Assembly (NCBI RefSeq): GCF_034298135.1 | Contig: NZ_CP139575.1 | Coordinates: forward strand, 372,001 to 436,000 | Origin: Lactobacillus acidophilus | GTDB taxonomy: Bacteria; Bacillota; Bacilli; Lactobacillales; Lactobacillaceae | Length of the DNA: 64,000 nt | Direction: 5' to 3' | Shown here: one piece after another, positions 8,879 to 17,607 of the stretch | How positions within the stretch are numbered: the first letter of the stretch is position 1 | Layout of the letters: the number at the start of each line of letters is the position of its first letter | Program-made: the position numbers and the translations under genes | Notes under the pieces: generated by a model | The model's input: the letters and a program-made list of their open reading frames with translations, nothing else | What the model was told of the DNA's origin: nothing | The model's database searches: none

Positions 8879-9154
8879 ATGTTATATCCATATGCAGAAT
8901 TCCCAGGTGAACTATCTGTTACTTACTCACAAGTAATTAAAGACCCAAGTATGAAAACAGGAGAAAAGATTCTAGTTCATTTTGAAAAGCCAACTGATTT
9001 CGGTTTTAAAGAAGCAAGATATTCTTTACCTGACTTTAAAGAAATATATAACTATGATTTTACAAAAACTGAAACTAAAAATAATTTAGACATTCTGAAA
9101 AGAAATGCACCATTAATTACTGAATGTGCAAAAGAGGAAAAAACTAGTGCCTAA
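8879..9154 (+). CDS. DUF2442-like small protein, partner of the DUF4160 protein
   Basis: A 91-residue protein with GGAG upstream of the ATG. Its middle part (VHFEKPTDFGFKEARYSLPD) resembles DUF2442 proteins, which are commonly encoded next to DUF4160 proteins in an arrangement predicted to be toxin-antitoxin-like. It overlaps the next gene by 8 bases, so the two are probably translationally coupled. The activity of such pairs is not established to my knowledge. Confidence 0.5.
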   Translation: MLYPYAEFPGELSVTYSQVIKDPSMKTGEKILVHFEKPTDFGFKEARYSLPDFKEIYNYDFTKTETKNNLDILKRNAPLITECAKEEKTSA

Positions 9155-9440
9155 TTACTTTAAATTTAAAGATTATTTATTATATTTTTATGCGGGGGAT
9201 GGTATTGAACCAATTCATGTTCATGTAGCCGAAAAAAGGCCGAGCAAATCTTCAGCAAAGTTTTGGTTACTAAGGGATGGAACATGTGAGTTAGCTTATA
9301 ATAGAGCAGATATTCCTAATAAAGATTTAAAAAAGATTGAACAATTTATAGAGCTTAATTTTAATATTTTTTGTGACAAGTGGAAAGATTTTTTCCAACT
9401 TTCTAGCATTGACTTCTTAAATAATAAAAGTAATAACTAA
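9147..9440 (+). CDS. DUF4160 family protein (putative toxin-antitoxin-like pair)
   Basis: A 97-residue protein starting at GTG 9147, placed 7 bases after AGAGGAAA; an upstream GTG at 9126 lacks an RBS. The N-terminal part has the DUF4160 pattern: FKDYLLYFYAGDG, then HVHVAEKRPS, corresponding to the usual acidic/His 'PPHxH' strand. It overlaps the DUF2442-like gene. Both members look complete. Function is a prediction from pairing only. Confidence 0.55.
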   Translation: MPNYFKFKDYLLYFYAGDGIEPIHVHVAEKRPSKSSAKFWLLRDGTCELAYNRADIPNKDLKKIEQFIELNFNIFCDKWKDFFQLSSIDFLNNKSNN

Positions 9441-9469
9441 AAATTAAACAGCATAAAACATAAGATTAA

Positions 9470-9643
9470 AGGATAAGCATATCACCGTTTTATCTTAGGG
9501 CTCTATGATTTGATAAAAGACTTGTAACTAGATATCCAAATATCTTGTTTGAAATTTGTTCAGGTGGTGGTCGTTTCGATCTTGGAATGACTTATTACAT
9601 GTCACAAATCTGGGCGAGTGATAATAGTGATGTAATTGCACAA
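9470..9643 (+). pseudogene. Internal fragment of a GH36 alpha-galactosidase
   Basis: Translation in two frames gives [16 protein letters not shown], then [18 protein letters not shown] and [15 protein letters not shown], clearly homologous to the active-site region of the intact alpha-galactosidase at 17608-19806. The first part carries a TAA where a Glu is expected, and one base is missing near 9527 between the two parts. Only about 58 residues of a roughly 730-residue enzyme remain. It is more divergent than a recent copy would be, so it is an old decayed paralogue. Confidence 0.8.
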
Positions 9644-9673
9644 AAAAGAATTCGCAAATTGCGAATTCTTTTT
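9643..9673. terminator. Bidirectional terminator
   Basis: AAAAAGAATTCGCAA and TTGCGAATTCTTTTT form a perfect 15-bp stem around one base. It overlaps the stop of the minus-strand DUF4811 gene. Confidence 0.85.
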
Positions 9674-10253
9674 ATTTTTTCATCTGTGCTTGTTTCATTT
9701 GCTGCATTTTCTTCATTAGTGCGGCTTGCTTAGCCATTTTCTTTTGTAAAGCCTTAGCTTCTTTAACAGATAAGACCTTCCAATTCTTTGGTACATTGAA
9801 TGTGTATTCACGATGCTTTAATTCATTGTTGTGGCCAAACCAATCATACAAGAACTTGTCTATATTATTACGGAAAATGTAGCGTTCTGTTTTGATAGTT
9901 ACAGAGGCTTTGTTTGCAGTTTTTACACTAGCATGAGTTTTATTAGTTTTAATTGGAGTAGGCTTTTTAGCTGCATTGTTGGTTTTATATAGGTAGATTT
10001 TTTCAGCTCCATTACCAAGTGGTTGATATAAAAGGATCGGTAATTGTGGGGATGCAGAAGATACTAATTCTTTTTTAACAGTAGTTGTCTGGGTTTTCAT
10101 ACCAAAGTGATTATAATCGTGAGCAACGATTCCTACGATACTTAAAGCAGCGATGATCAAAGAAATAATCGCTATTGGCATGTGACCCTTTTTAGGAATT
10201 ACGTTGAAATAGATAAAGGCAATAACTGCCAAGATTAAGATAATTAAAATCAT
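9672..10253 (-). CDS. DUF4811 membrane protein linked to MFS exporter
   Basis: A 193-residue protein with two N-terminal membrane segments (residues 1-16 and 26-46), an extracytoplasmic beta-rich part and a basic, Met/Gln-rich coiled tail. It matches the DUF4811 proteins that in lactobacilli lie next to EmrB/QacA-type exporters. It follows the MFS gene with a one-base overlap of stop and start codons, so the two are co-transcribed and coupled. Its role in export is unknown; an accessory subunit is a reasonable guess. Confidence 0.72.
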   Translation of the reverse strand: MILIILILAVIAFIYFNVIPKKGHMPIAIISLIIAALSIVGIVAHDYNHFGMKTQTTTVKKELVSSASPQLPILLYQPLGNGAEKIYLYKTNNAAKKPTPIKTNKTHASVKTANKASVTIKTERYIFRNNIDKFLYDWFGHNNELKHREYTFNVPKNWKVLSVKEAKALQKKMAKQAALMKKMQQMKQAQMKK

Positions 10254-11725
10254 TAACTGTCCACCTTCTCTGTACGTTCGCGTGCACGATTGCCTTTCTT
10301 TAAGAAGAAGGAGAGAACTAAGGCGATCAATGCAAAAATGATACTAATTGCAAATGCAGCATGGAAACCATCAAGTGTAGCGTTAATTGCACCAGTCTTA
10401 TACTGGAGTGGTAAAGTCTTAAGTACTGACTTTTCTGGCATATTGTTCTTAGTAGTTGTAGTCAATACTGAAACAAGAATAGCAGTACCAATTGATGATA
10501 AAACTTGTCTGAAAGTATTGTTAACTGCAGTACCGTGTGAAATCTTATCCAATGGAAGAGAGTTCATCCCCGAAGTAGTAACATTCATCATAACAAGGGC
10601 TACCCCCACCATTCTGATTGCGTAGAGAATAATAATCATTAAGAAGGAACTGTTTTCAGTTAAAAACATAAATGGAACAGTACCTAAAGTAAGAAGGGTC
10701 ATACCTGTGATGGCCATCTTTCTTGCACCATAACGATCAAAAATTCGACCAGTAATAGGCGACATGATACCGATCATCAAGGCACCTGGTAAAAGAATCA
10801 AACCAGAGTGAAATGCAGACTCACCACGCAAATTTTGAATATAAAGTGGTAAAACCATTTCGATTCCAACCATTGCCAAGTTAGTAACACCTGAAAGAAT
10901 AGCAGCAAGTGAGAATTCGAAGTGCTTGAATACAGTGATATCAAGGAATGGATCGTCCATCTTCAATTGACGAATACCAAAGAGGATTACGAAGATAATT
11001 CCAACGAAAATAAATGCTAAAATTTCAGGATTAGTCCAGCCTTTGTTACCAGCTTCTGAAAAGCCATAGAGAAGAGAGCCGAATCCAATAGTTGAAGTAG
11101 CAACAGAGAAAATATCAATCTTTTCATCTTTAGTTGGTAGGACATCTTTTACCAAAAATGCTGCAAGTATTACAACAATTCCGGCAATTGGAGCGATAAT
11201 ACTGAAAAGGTAACGCCAAGAAAGATTATCAACTACCCAACCGGATAATGTTGGACCAATAGCTGGTGCTAAGCCGATAACGATGCCGACTGTCCCCATG
11301 GCAGCGCCACGCTTATCTGCTGGGAAAATTGATAACATAATTGTTTGAAGAAGTGGCATAGTAACCCCGACTCCAAGCCCTTGAATAATTCTGCCGGCTA
11401 AAAGCGTTTGAAAGTTGGGTGCTAGAGCGGCAGTTAAAGTGCCAATAAAGAATGTAGACATTGCCGTCAGATACATCTTTTTGGAACCAAAGCGGTTGAT
11501 TAACCAAGCAGAAATTGGAATCATTACACCATTAACTAATAAGAATGCTGTAGAAAGCCATTCCGCAGTGGCTGTACTAATATTGAAATCTTTCATGATT
11601 GAAGGCAATGCGGTTGACAAAAGTGTCCCGTTTAATACCGTACAAAATGAGCCGACGATCAATACTAGTACCAATAAGTTACGATTGTAGTGTTTACCAT
11701 GAATATCAACAGGTTGTTTATTCAT
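10253..11725 (-). CDS. Multidrug MFS exporter, EmrB/QacA (DHA2) type
   Basis: A 490-residue integral membrane protein with 14 predicted helices. Signature segments are the motif-C-like GTVGIVIGLAPAIGPTLSGW, the motif A RFGSKKMYLTAM after helix 2 and GRIFDRYGARKMAITG before helix 9. Such proteins export drugs or bile compounds by proton antiport. A TTGACA/TATATT promoter lies upstream in the shared intergenic region with a divergent MerR regulator, which probably controls it. DUF4811 is the downstream partner. Substrate is unknown. Confidence 0.88.
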   Translation of the reverse strand: MNKQPVDIHGKHYNRNLLVLVLIVGSFCTVLNGTLLSTALPSIMKDFNISTATAEWLSTAFLLVNGVMIPISAWLINRFGSKKMYLTAMSTFFIGTLTAALAPNFQTLLAGRIIQGLGVGVTMPLLQTIMLSIFPADKRGAAMGTVGIVIGLAPAIGPTLSGWVVDNLSWRYLFSIIAPIAGIVVILAAFLVKDVLPTKDEKIDIFSVATSTIGFGSLLYGFSEAGNKGWTNPEILAFIFVGIIFVILFGIRQLKMDDPFLDITVFKHFEFSLAAILSGVTNLAMVGIEMVLPLYIQNLRGESAFHSGLILLPGALMIGIMSPITGRIFDRYGARKMAITGMTLLTLGTVPFMFLTENSSFLMIIILYAIRMVGVALVMMNVTTSGMNSLPLDKISHGTAVNNTFRQVLSSIGTAILVSVLTTTTKNNMPEKSVLKTLPLQYKTGAINATLDGFHAAFAISIIFALIALVLSFFLKKGNRARERTEKVDS

Positions 11726-11763
11726 GTGTCATCCCCCTTTTGTGAAAATTAAGATCGTTAACT

Positions 11764-11792
11764 AATATAGTCCTAATTTTAATCTGTGTCAA
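11764..11792 (-). promoter_or_regulatory. Promoter of the MFS-DUF4811 operon
   Basis: On the minus strand TTGACA (11792-11787) and TATATT (11769-11764) are separated by 17 bases. An imperfect repeat GTGTCA (11786-11791) and TGACAC (11820-11825) lies across the divergent region and could be the regulator's site. Confidence 0.65.
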
Positions 11793-11830
11793 ATAATCTT
11801 ACAAATATGATACATAATATGACACTAAAG

Positions 11831-11859
11831 TTGAAAAATTTAACATAAATTAATATAAT
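11831..11859 (+). promoter_or_regulatory. Promoter of the merR-type gene
   Basis: TTGAAA (11831-11836), a 17-base spacer and TATAAT (11854-11859) lie 27 bases before the ATG. Confidence 0.68.
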
Positions 11860-11885
11860 TAATTTTAATTAGTGAGGCAGAGATA

Positions 11886-12320
11886 ATGGAAAATATAAAG
11901 AAAAATAAATTACACCAGCTTTTTGAAAATTTGGAAATTGGAATCGGCGGCGTAAGTAGCAGTATCGGTGTTTCTCAACGTCAATTAAGATACTGGGAGA
12001 AAAAAGGATATATTAAACCGATCAATGAAGAATCCGGCGTACGACATTATAGTTTGGCAACGGTATATTTAATTGCTTTTATTAAAGATCAACTTGATGC
12101 TGGTTATACACTAGAAGCTGCTGTTAAGAAGTCAAAAGAAGTTCGCGTTAAAAGTATGATTGGACGCAGATTGTTGCATGATGCTTTTGATGATGTGGAA
12201 ATTACTGATGAAGAAAAAGCTTACGGCAAGATGAAAATGGGTGAGGTGGTATTAGGAGATAAAAAGGCTGAAGTAATAGGCATTGTTGATGAAAATGGTA
12301 GTCATTTTGAATTAGAATAA
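11886..12320 (+). CDS. MerR-family regulator
   Basis: A 144-residue protein with the MerR winged helix-turn-helix: VSSSIGVSQRQLRYWEKKGYI near residues 23-43, then GVRHYSLATVYLIAFIKDQL. The C-terminal part is short and lacks the cysteines of metal-sensing members, so a drug or other small ligand is more likely. It diverges from the MFS exporter operon and is its most probable regulator. The ATG is preceded by GTGAGGCAG. Confidence 0.8.
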   Translation: MENIKKNKLHQLFENLEIGIGGVSSSIGVSQRQLRYWEKKGYIKPINEESGVRHYSLATVYLIAFIKDQLDAGYTLEAAVKKSKEVRVKSMIGRRLLHDAFDDVEITDEEKAYGKMKMGEVVLGDKKAEVIGIVDENGSHFELE

Positions 12321-12342
12321 GATATAGTTATCGAAATATAAA

Positions 12343-12379
12343 AAAAGCGAAGTTCATGTTTTTAAAGAACTTCGCTTTT
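12343..12379. terminator. Bidirectional terminator between merR-type gene and msmR
   Basis: AAAAGCGAAGTTC (12343-12355) and GAACTTCGCTTTT (12367-12379) form a perfect 13-bp stem serving both convergent genes. Confidence 0.88.
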
Positions 12380-13217
12380 AATTTTCACTGCTTTTTATTT
12401 GACGATAATTTTTAGGACTAAATCCTGAATATTTTTTAAAGGCTTTTGAAAAAGTAAAAGTATCTGTATAGCCAACTGAAGTTGAAATTTCTTGAATAGA
12501 ATTTTGACTATTTTTTAACTTGTTTTTTGCTTCTTCCATTCGCAGTTTAATTGAAAACTGTTGTGGTGATAAGTTCATCCCTTCTTTAAAGATGTTATAT
12601 AAATAACTTCTGGAAACACCTAGTTTGTTACATAATAAATAGATTGAGCAATTATTATCAGTAAAATTATCATACAAATATTTTGTAGCAGTTTTTAATC
12701 GAATTGAGCTTTTAATATTAGTTTTATTTTGAGCAGGATATTCTGAATTTAAGTAATAAAAAGTTTGATAGATAAGTGATTCAATTAAAAGATCATTATT
12801 AGTAGAAGTATCTGGATTGTGTAATGCATCAAAAAGTTTTAATAAGCTATCAGTGAAGTGTGAATTTTGTACTTGATGCAAGTAACGCTGAGAGAGTAGA
12901 AGAGATCTTGATAAAATGTTTTTAATTTTTAATCCTGAAAATCCAATCCAAAGATAGGTCCAAGGCTCTTTACCATCTGCTTTATAAAAACAAGGTATCC
13001 CTTTAGGCAAAATAAATATGTCACCAGCTTTTAGTTCAATTGAAGGATGGTTGGCAGATGAGAAAGTGCCTTTTCCTTTTAGAATGTAGTGAATAACATA
13101 ATTTTTTCTAACGTTATTGCCCGGATAGAAATAATTCGGTAAACAACTTTCTTTTCCAAAAAATAGAACGTTGCTTTCTAAGCTAATATCATTTAATGCT
13201 CTATATTCGCCTTCCAT
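12378..13217 (-). CDS. msmR: AraC-family regulator of the raffinose/melibiose operon
   Basis: A 279-residue AraC/XylS protein. The N-terminal cupin (HYILKGKGTFSS, AGDIFILPKGIPCFY) binds the sugar inducer; the C-terminal double helix-turn-helix holds CNKLGVSRSYLYNIFKEGM and EISTSVGYTDTFTFSKAFKKYSG. It is divergent from msmEFGK-aga-gtfA, the same position as msmR/rafR activators of streptococci and lactobacilli, so it is very likely the activator of that operon. Confidence 0.87.
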   Translation of the reverse strand: MEGEYRALNDISLESNVLFFGKESCLPNYFYPGNNVRKNYVIHYILKGKGTFSSANHPSIELKAGDIFILPKGIPCFYKADGKEPWTYLWIGFSGLKIKNILSRSLLLSQRYLHQVQNSHFTDSLLKLFDALHNPDTSTNNDLLIESLIYQTFYYLNSEYPAQNKTNIKSSIRLKTATKYLYDNFTDNNCSIYLLCNKLGVSRSYLYNIFKEGMNLSPQQFSIKLRMEEAKNKLKNSQNSIQEISTSVGYTDTFTFSKAFKKYSGFSPKNYRQIKSSEN

Positions 13218-13408
13218 AGAACTCCTTATATAAAAAATATCATGTAATATATGTCATCATGTATTCTAACATTTGCTTTTATTGCTTACAATACACCGAT
13301 TAGTAAATTAAATATGTCAAAATGTTTATAAGGCCAAATGACAATAATGCTAATGAAAATACTATGGTTTACATACATAGAATACGCAATAATTAAATAT
13401 GTAATTTA

Positions 13409-13422
13409 TGAAAGCGCTTAAA
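13409..13422 (+). promoter_or_regulatory. cre-like site before msmE
   Basis: TGAAAGCGCTTAAA has one mismatch to the cre consensus and lies 39 bases before the msmE start. It suggests CcpA repression of the raffinose operon. Confidence 0.65.
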
Positions 13423-13460
13423 ATTGAATGCTATTTATTTAGTTATTGAGGAGTGATCTT

Positions 13461-14717
13461 ATGAAGAGATGGCTGAAAAATATAACTCTAATTGGAGTCA
13501 TGATGGCTACAGTGATAAGTTTATCAGCTTGTGGTGATAAGCAAAATAGTAGCTCAGGCAAAAAAGTTACTATTGAGTATTTTAATCAAAAGAAGGAGAT
13601 GGCAGGTACTTTAAAGGAAATTATTAAAGATTTCGAAAAAAAGAATCCTGACATTCATGTAAAAGAAGTCGATGTACCAACTGCTGGTACAGTGTTGAAA
13701 ACTAGAATTCTATCAGGGGATGTACCTGATGTAATGAATATTTATCCGCAAAATATCGACTTCCAAGAATGGGCCAAAGCTGGATATTTTGAAGATATGA
13801 CTAAGGCGCCATACATAAAGAACATTAAAAATAATTATGCGGATTCATTTAAAGTAAACGGCAAAATTTATAGTGCACCGCTTAGTGCTAATGTTTACGG
13901 TTTTTTCTACAATGCGACAGAATTTGAAAAGTTAGGTATTAAACCACCCAAGACTTGGGATGAATTCAAGCAAGTAGTTAAGAAAATAAAGGCTAGTGGA
14001 AAATCACCATTTGCTGTAGCAGGAACTGAACCTTGGACTTTAAATGGTTACCATCAATTATCTTTAGCAACTGTAACCGGTGGTGCCAAGCAAGCTAACA
14101 AGTTACTTAGATACTCAGCTCCAAACGGAATTAAGGTAAATAATCCTTATATTCAAAAAGATTTTACTCGTTTGAATTTACTTCGTGAAAATGCACAAAA
14201 TAACTGGCGTGGTGCTAGTTACAACGATGCTGTTGTTTCATTTGCTACTGGTAAGAGTTTGATTATGCCAAACGGTTCATGGGCTTTGCCACTGATTAAC
14301 CAACAAAAACCTAAATTTAAGGTAAGAACCTTCGCATTCCCAGCTGCAAAGGCAGGACATGAAATGACCGTCGGTTCTGGTGATCTTGCGTTGTCAATCT
14401 CTTCTAAGAGTAAACATAAAAAGGCTGCCGAAAAGTTTGTTGCCTACATGACTACACCAGCTGCAATGCAAAAATACTACAACGTAGATGGTAGTCCAGT
14501 TGCAGTTAAAGGAGTAAAGCAAAAAGGAGTTGACTCTCAATTAGGTGGTTTATCAAGCTTAGCATTTACTAAGCACGACATGGTTTGGTTGGCACAAGAC
14601 TGGACAAGTGAAAATGATTTCTTCAACTTAACTGCCAGTTACTTGATGACAGGTAATAAACAACAAATGGTTAATGATATGAATACTTTCTTTAACCCAA
14701 TGAAGGCTGCTGACTAG
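13461..14717 (+). CDS. msmE: Sugar ABC transporter substrate-binding lipoprotein (raffinose/melibiose type)
   Basis: A 418-residue family 1 solute-binding protein with a lipoprotein signal (MKRWLKN, hydrophobic core, lipobox LSAC) and the typical two-lobe fold (EYFNQKKEMAGTLKEIIKDF near the start, GSGDLALSI later). It captures alpha-galactosides at the membrane surface for MsmFG. I chose ATG 13461 because GAGGAG lies 7 bases upstream; a TTG at 13446 would overlap that RBS. It is the first gene of a six-gene operon, 13 bases from msmF. Confidence 0.9.
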   Translation: MKRWLKNITLIGVMMATVISLSACGDKQNSSSGKKVTIEYFNQKKEMAGTLKEIIKDFEKKNPDIHVKEVDVPTAGTVLKTRILSGDVPDVMNIYPQNIDFQEWAKAGYFEDMTKAPYIKNIKNNYADSFKVNGKIYSAPLSANVYGFFYNATEFEKLGIKPPKTWDEFKQVVKKIKASGKSPFAVAGTEPWTLNGYHQLSLATVTGGAKQANKLLRYSAPNGIKVNNPYIQKDFTRLNLLRENAQNNWRGASYNDAVVSFATGKSLIMPNGSWALPLINQQKPKFKVRTFAFPAAKAGHEMTVGSGDLALSISSKSKHKKAAEKFVAYMTTPAAMQKYYNVDGSPVAVKGVKQKGVDSQLGGLSSLAFTKHDMVWLAQDWTSENDFFNLTASYLMTGNKQQMVNDMNTFFNPMKAAD

Positions 14718-14730
14718 GAAGGATACAAAA

Positions 14731-15606
14731 ATGAAATCAAAGAATTTTATTGAAAAATATTGGGGCTGGCTATTCCTAATTGTTCCAATTATTTTACAAA
14801 TCGTATTTTTCTATTTCCCATTAGTTCAAGGTGCTTTTTACAGTTTTACTAATTGGACAGGATTAACTTATAATTACAAATTTGTTGGTTTGAATAACTA
14901 TAAATTATTATTCATGGATCAAAACTTTGCAAAATCGATTGGCTTTACGATCATTTTGACACTGTCGCTAATTATAGGTGAAATTGCGATTGGTATTTTA
15001 GTCGCAAGAGCTTTAAATGCCAAAATCAAAGGTAGAACTTTCTTTAGGGCTTGGTTTTTCTTCCCAGCTGTTTTATCAGGATTAACTGTTGCTTTGATCT
15101 TCAAGCAAGTATTTAACTATGGCTTACCAGCAATTGGTAATGCATTACACATTAGTTGGCTTCAAACTAGTTTGCTTGGTACTGATATAGGTGCAGTTAT
15201 TGCCACAATCTTTGTTCTTTTATGGCAAGGTGTTGCTATGCCAATCATTATCTTCTTGGCGGGTCTTCAAAGTATTCCAGATGAAATTAAGGAAGCTGCA
15301 GAAGTAGATGGTGCTAATAATCGTCAAATTTTCTGGAAGATTGAACTCCCTTACATGTTACCAAGTATTTCAATGGTATTTATCTTGGCTCTTAAGTCAG
15401 GCTTAACAGCATTTGACCAAATCTTCGCCATGACTAGTGGTGGGCCTAACAATTCAACTACATCATTAGGTTTGCTTGTTTATAATTATGCATTTAACAA
15501 TAACTCATTTGGTTATGCTAATGCGATCGCAATTGTATTGTTCTTATTAATTGCAATTATTTCGTTCATTCAAATTAAGATTTCAAATAAGTATGCTGTT
15601 GATTAA
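14731..15606 (+). CDS. msmF: Sugar ABC transporter permease
   Basis: A 291-residue permease with six membrane segments and the ABC coupling loop EAAEVDGANNRQIFWKIELP near residue 190, which docks on the ATPase MsmK. It pairs with MsmG to form the membrane channel. GAAGG lies 7-11 bases upstream of the start. Order and homology fit the msm/raf system. Confidence 0.92.
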   Translation: MKSKNFIEKYWGWLFLIVPIILQIVFFYFPLVQGAFYSFTNWTGLTYNYKFVGLNNYKLLFMDQNFAKSIGFTIILTLSLIIGEIAIGILVARALNAKIKGRTFFRAWFFFPAVLSGLTVALIFKQVFNYGLPAIGNALHISWLQTSLLGTDIGAVIATIFVLLWQGVAMPIIIFLAGLQSIPDEIKEAAEVDGANNRQIFWKIELPYMLPSISMVFILALKSGLTAFDQIFAMTSGGPNNSTTSLGLLVYNYAFNNNSFGYANAIAIVLFLLIAIISFIQIKISNKYAVD

Positions 15607-15615
15607 AGGAGAACA

Positions 15616-16452
15616 ATGATGGAGAAAGAAAATAAATCAAAGAAATTTTGGAATTACGCTTTATTAATTGTAGGCGGAATCCCCATATTAATTCCCTTAC
15701 TTTATACATTTTTAAGTTCATTTAAGACAACTAAGCAAATTATGGAACATTTCTTTGCTTGGCCTAATCCTTGGACAACAGCAAACTTTAAGAGGTTATT
15801 TGCTGACGGAGTAATGAATTACTTCGGTAATTCAATTATCATCACAGTTCTTTCAATTGTTTTAGTAATGATCTTCGTACCAATGGCTGCGTATGCTATT
15901 GCAAGAAATATGTCTAAAAGGACAGCTTTCAACTGGATGTACATTCTATTAATTATAGGTATCTTTGTTCCATTCCAAGTTATCATGATTCCTATTACAG
16001 TTATGATGAGTAAAATCGGCCTAGCTAATATGTGGGGGTTGATCATCCTGTACTTAACATATGCGGTACCACAGACATTGTTCTTATACGTTAGCTACAT
16101 TAAGCAAAGTGTGCCTGATAGTTTGGATGAAGCTGCAGAAATTGACGGTGCTAATAAGATTACCACTTATTTTAAAATTATCTTCCCATTATTAAAACCA
16201 ATGCATGCCACAACTTTAATTATTAATGCAATGTGGTTCTGGAACGATTTCATGCTTCCATTATTGATTTTGAACAAAGACTCAAAGATGTGGACTTTAC
16301 CATTATTCCAATACAACTACACAGGTCAATACTTCAATGACTATGGTCCAAGTTTCGCATCATACGTAATCGGTATTATCACTATCACAATTGTATATTT
16401 GATCTTCCAAAAGAATATTATTGCTGGTATGAGTAACGGTGCTGTTAAGTAA
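15616..16452 (+). CDS. msmG: Sugar ABC transporter permease
   Basis: A 278-residue permease with six membrane segments and the coupling loop DEAAEIDGANKITTYFKII. It is the partner of MsmF. Two adjacent ATGs (15616, 15619) follow AAAGGAG; the second has the better spacing, so the real protein may be one residue shorter. Confidence 0.92.
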   Translation: MMEKENKSKKFWNYALLIVGGIPILIPLLYTFLSSFKTTKQIMEHFFAWPNPWTTANFKRLFADGVMNYFGNSIIITVLSIVLVMIFVPMAAYAIARNMSKRTAFNWMYILLIIGIFVPFQVIMIPITVMMSKIGLANMWGLIILYLTYAVPQTLFLYVSYIKQSVPDSLDEAAEIDGANKITTYFKIIFPLLKPMHATTLIINAMWFWNDFMLPLLILNKDSKMWTLPLFQYNYTGQYFNDYGPSFASYVIGIITITIVYLIFQKNIIAGMSNGAVK

Positions 16453-16483
16453 TTAGAATAATTAATAATTGAGGTAATAAAAG

Positions 16484-17596
16484 ATGGTTAGAGTAGATTT
16501 AGATCACGTTTACAAAAAGTATGACGGTAATGATAAGAATTCAGTTACAGATTTTAATTTACATATTAAAGATGAAGAATTTATCGTTTTCGTTGGTCCA
16601 TCAGGTTGTGGTAAGTCAACTACTTTAAGGATGATTGCTGGACTTGAAGATATCTCCAAAGGAACGTTGAAAATTGGCGGTAAGGTAATGAACGATATAG
16701 CTCCTAAGAATCGTGATATTGCCATGGTATTCCAGAACTATGCTTTGTACCCCCATATGAGTGTATATGACAACATGGCTTTTGGATTAAAACTACGTCA
16801 TACAACAAAAGAGGAGATTGATAAAAAGGTAAAAAGAGCTGCCAAAATTTTGGGCTTGTCAGATTACTTGAAGCGTAAGCCAGCTGCACTTTCTGGTGGT
16901 CAAAGACAGCGTGTTGCCTTAGGTCGTGCAATTGTGCGGGATGCACCTATTTTCTTAATGGACGAACCACTATCCAACCTTGATGCTAAGCTTCGTGTAA
17001 CGATGCGTGCCGAAATTGCTAAATTACATCAACAATTGAAGACTACTACTATTTACGTAACTCACGATCAAACTGAAGCTATGACTTTAGCAGACCGCAT
17101 CGTAATTATTAAAGATGGTATTCAACAACAAGTTGGTACTCCTCTAGAAGTTTACAACAAACCTGCTAATGTCTTTGTCGCTGGTTTTATTGGTTCACCA
17201 GCTATGAACTTCTTCCGTGTAATTTTAAAAGATGGAAAGATCATCGATAAAGAACACCATGACTTTGAAATCCCCGTTCCAGAAGGTAAATTAAAAGTTT
17301 TGAAGGACAAAGGCTACAATGGTAAAGAATTAATCTTTGGTATCCGTCCTGAAGATGTTCATACTGAAGAAGTATTTTTGGAAAGTTTCCCTGATCAAGT
17401 TGTTACTGCTAAAGTCGTCGTTTCAGAACTTTTAGGCGCAGAAACTCAACTTTACACCAAAGTAGGCGATACTGAATTAGTTTCAAAGGTTGATGCTCGT
17501 GACTTCACTAAGCCAGGTACTGAAGTACGAATGGGATTTGAAATGAACAAGGCTCACTTTTTCGATCCAGAAACAGAAAAAGTTGTTGAGAATTAA
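16484..17596 (+). CDS. msmK: Sugar ABC transporter ATP-binding protein
   Basis: A 370-residue ATPase of the MalK/UgpC class. Walker A is GPSGCGKST (near residue 38), the signature LSGGQRQRVALGRA, Walker B IFLMDEPLSNLDA and the switch histidine in YVTHDQTEA; a C-terminal OB-like regulatory domain follows (GIRPEDVHTE). It energises MsmFG. MsmK proteins may serve several sugar transporters. GAGGT lies upstream of the ATG. Confidence 0.95.
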   Translation: MVRVDLDHVYKKYDGNDKNSVTDFNLHIKDEEFIVFVGPSGCGKSTTLRMIAGLEDISKGTLKIGGKVMNDIAPKNRDIAMVFQNYALYPHMSVYDNMAFGLKLRHTTKEEIDKKVKRAAKILGLSDYLKRKPAALSGGQRQRVALGRAIVRDAPIFLMDEPLSNLDAKLRVTMRAEIAKLHQQLKTTTIYVTHDQTEAMTLADRIVIIKDGIQQQVGTPLEVYNKPANVFVAGFIGSPAMNFFRVILKDGKIIDKEHHDFEIPVPEGKLKVLKDKGYNGKELIFGIRPEDVHTEEVFLESFPDQVVTAKVVVSELLGAETQLYTKVGDTELVSKVDARDFTKPGTEVRMGFEMNKAHFFDPETEKVVEN

Positions 17597-17607
17597 GGAA
17601 ATGAATT

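Noticed and set aside
9545..9733. 62-codon plus-strand open frame
   Set aside because: Its first half is the alpha-galactosidase fragment; the rest runs through the terminator and antisense to the DUF4811 gene.
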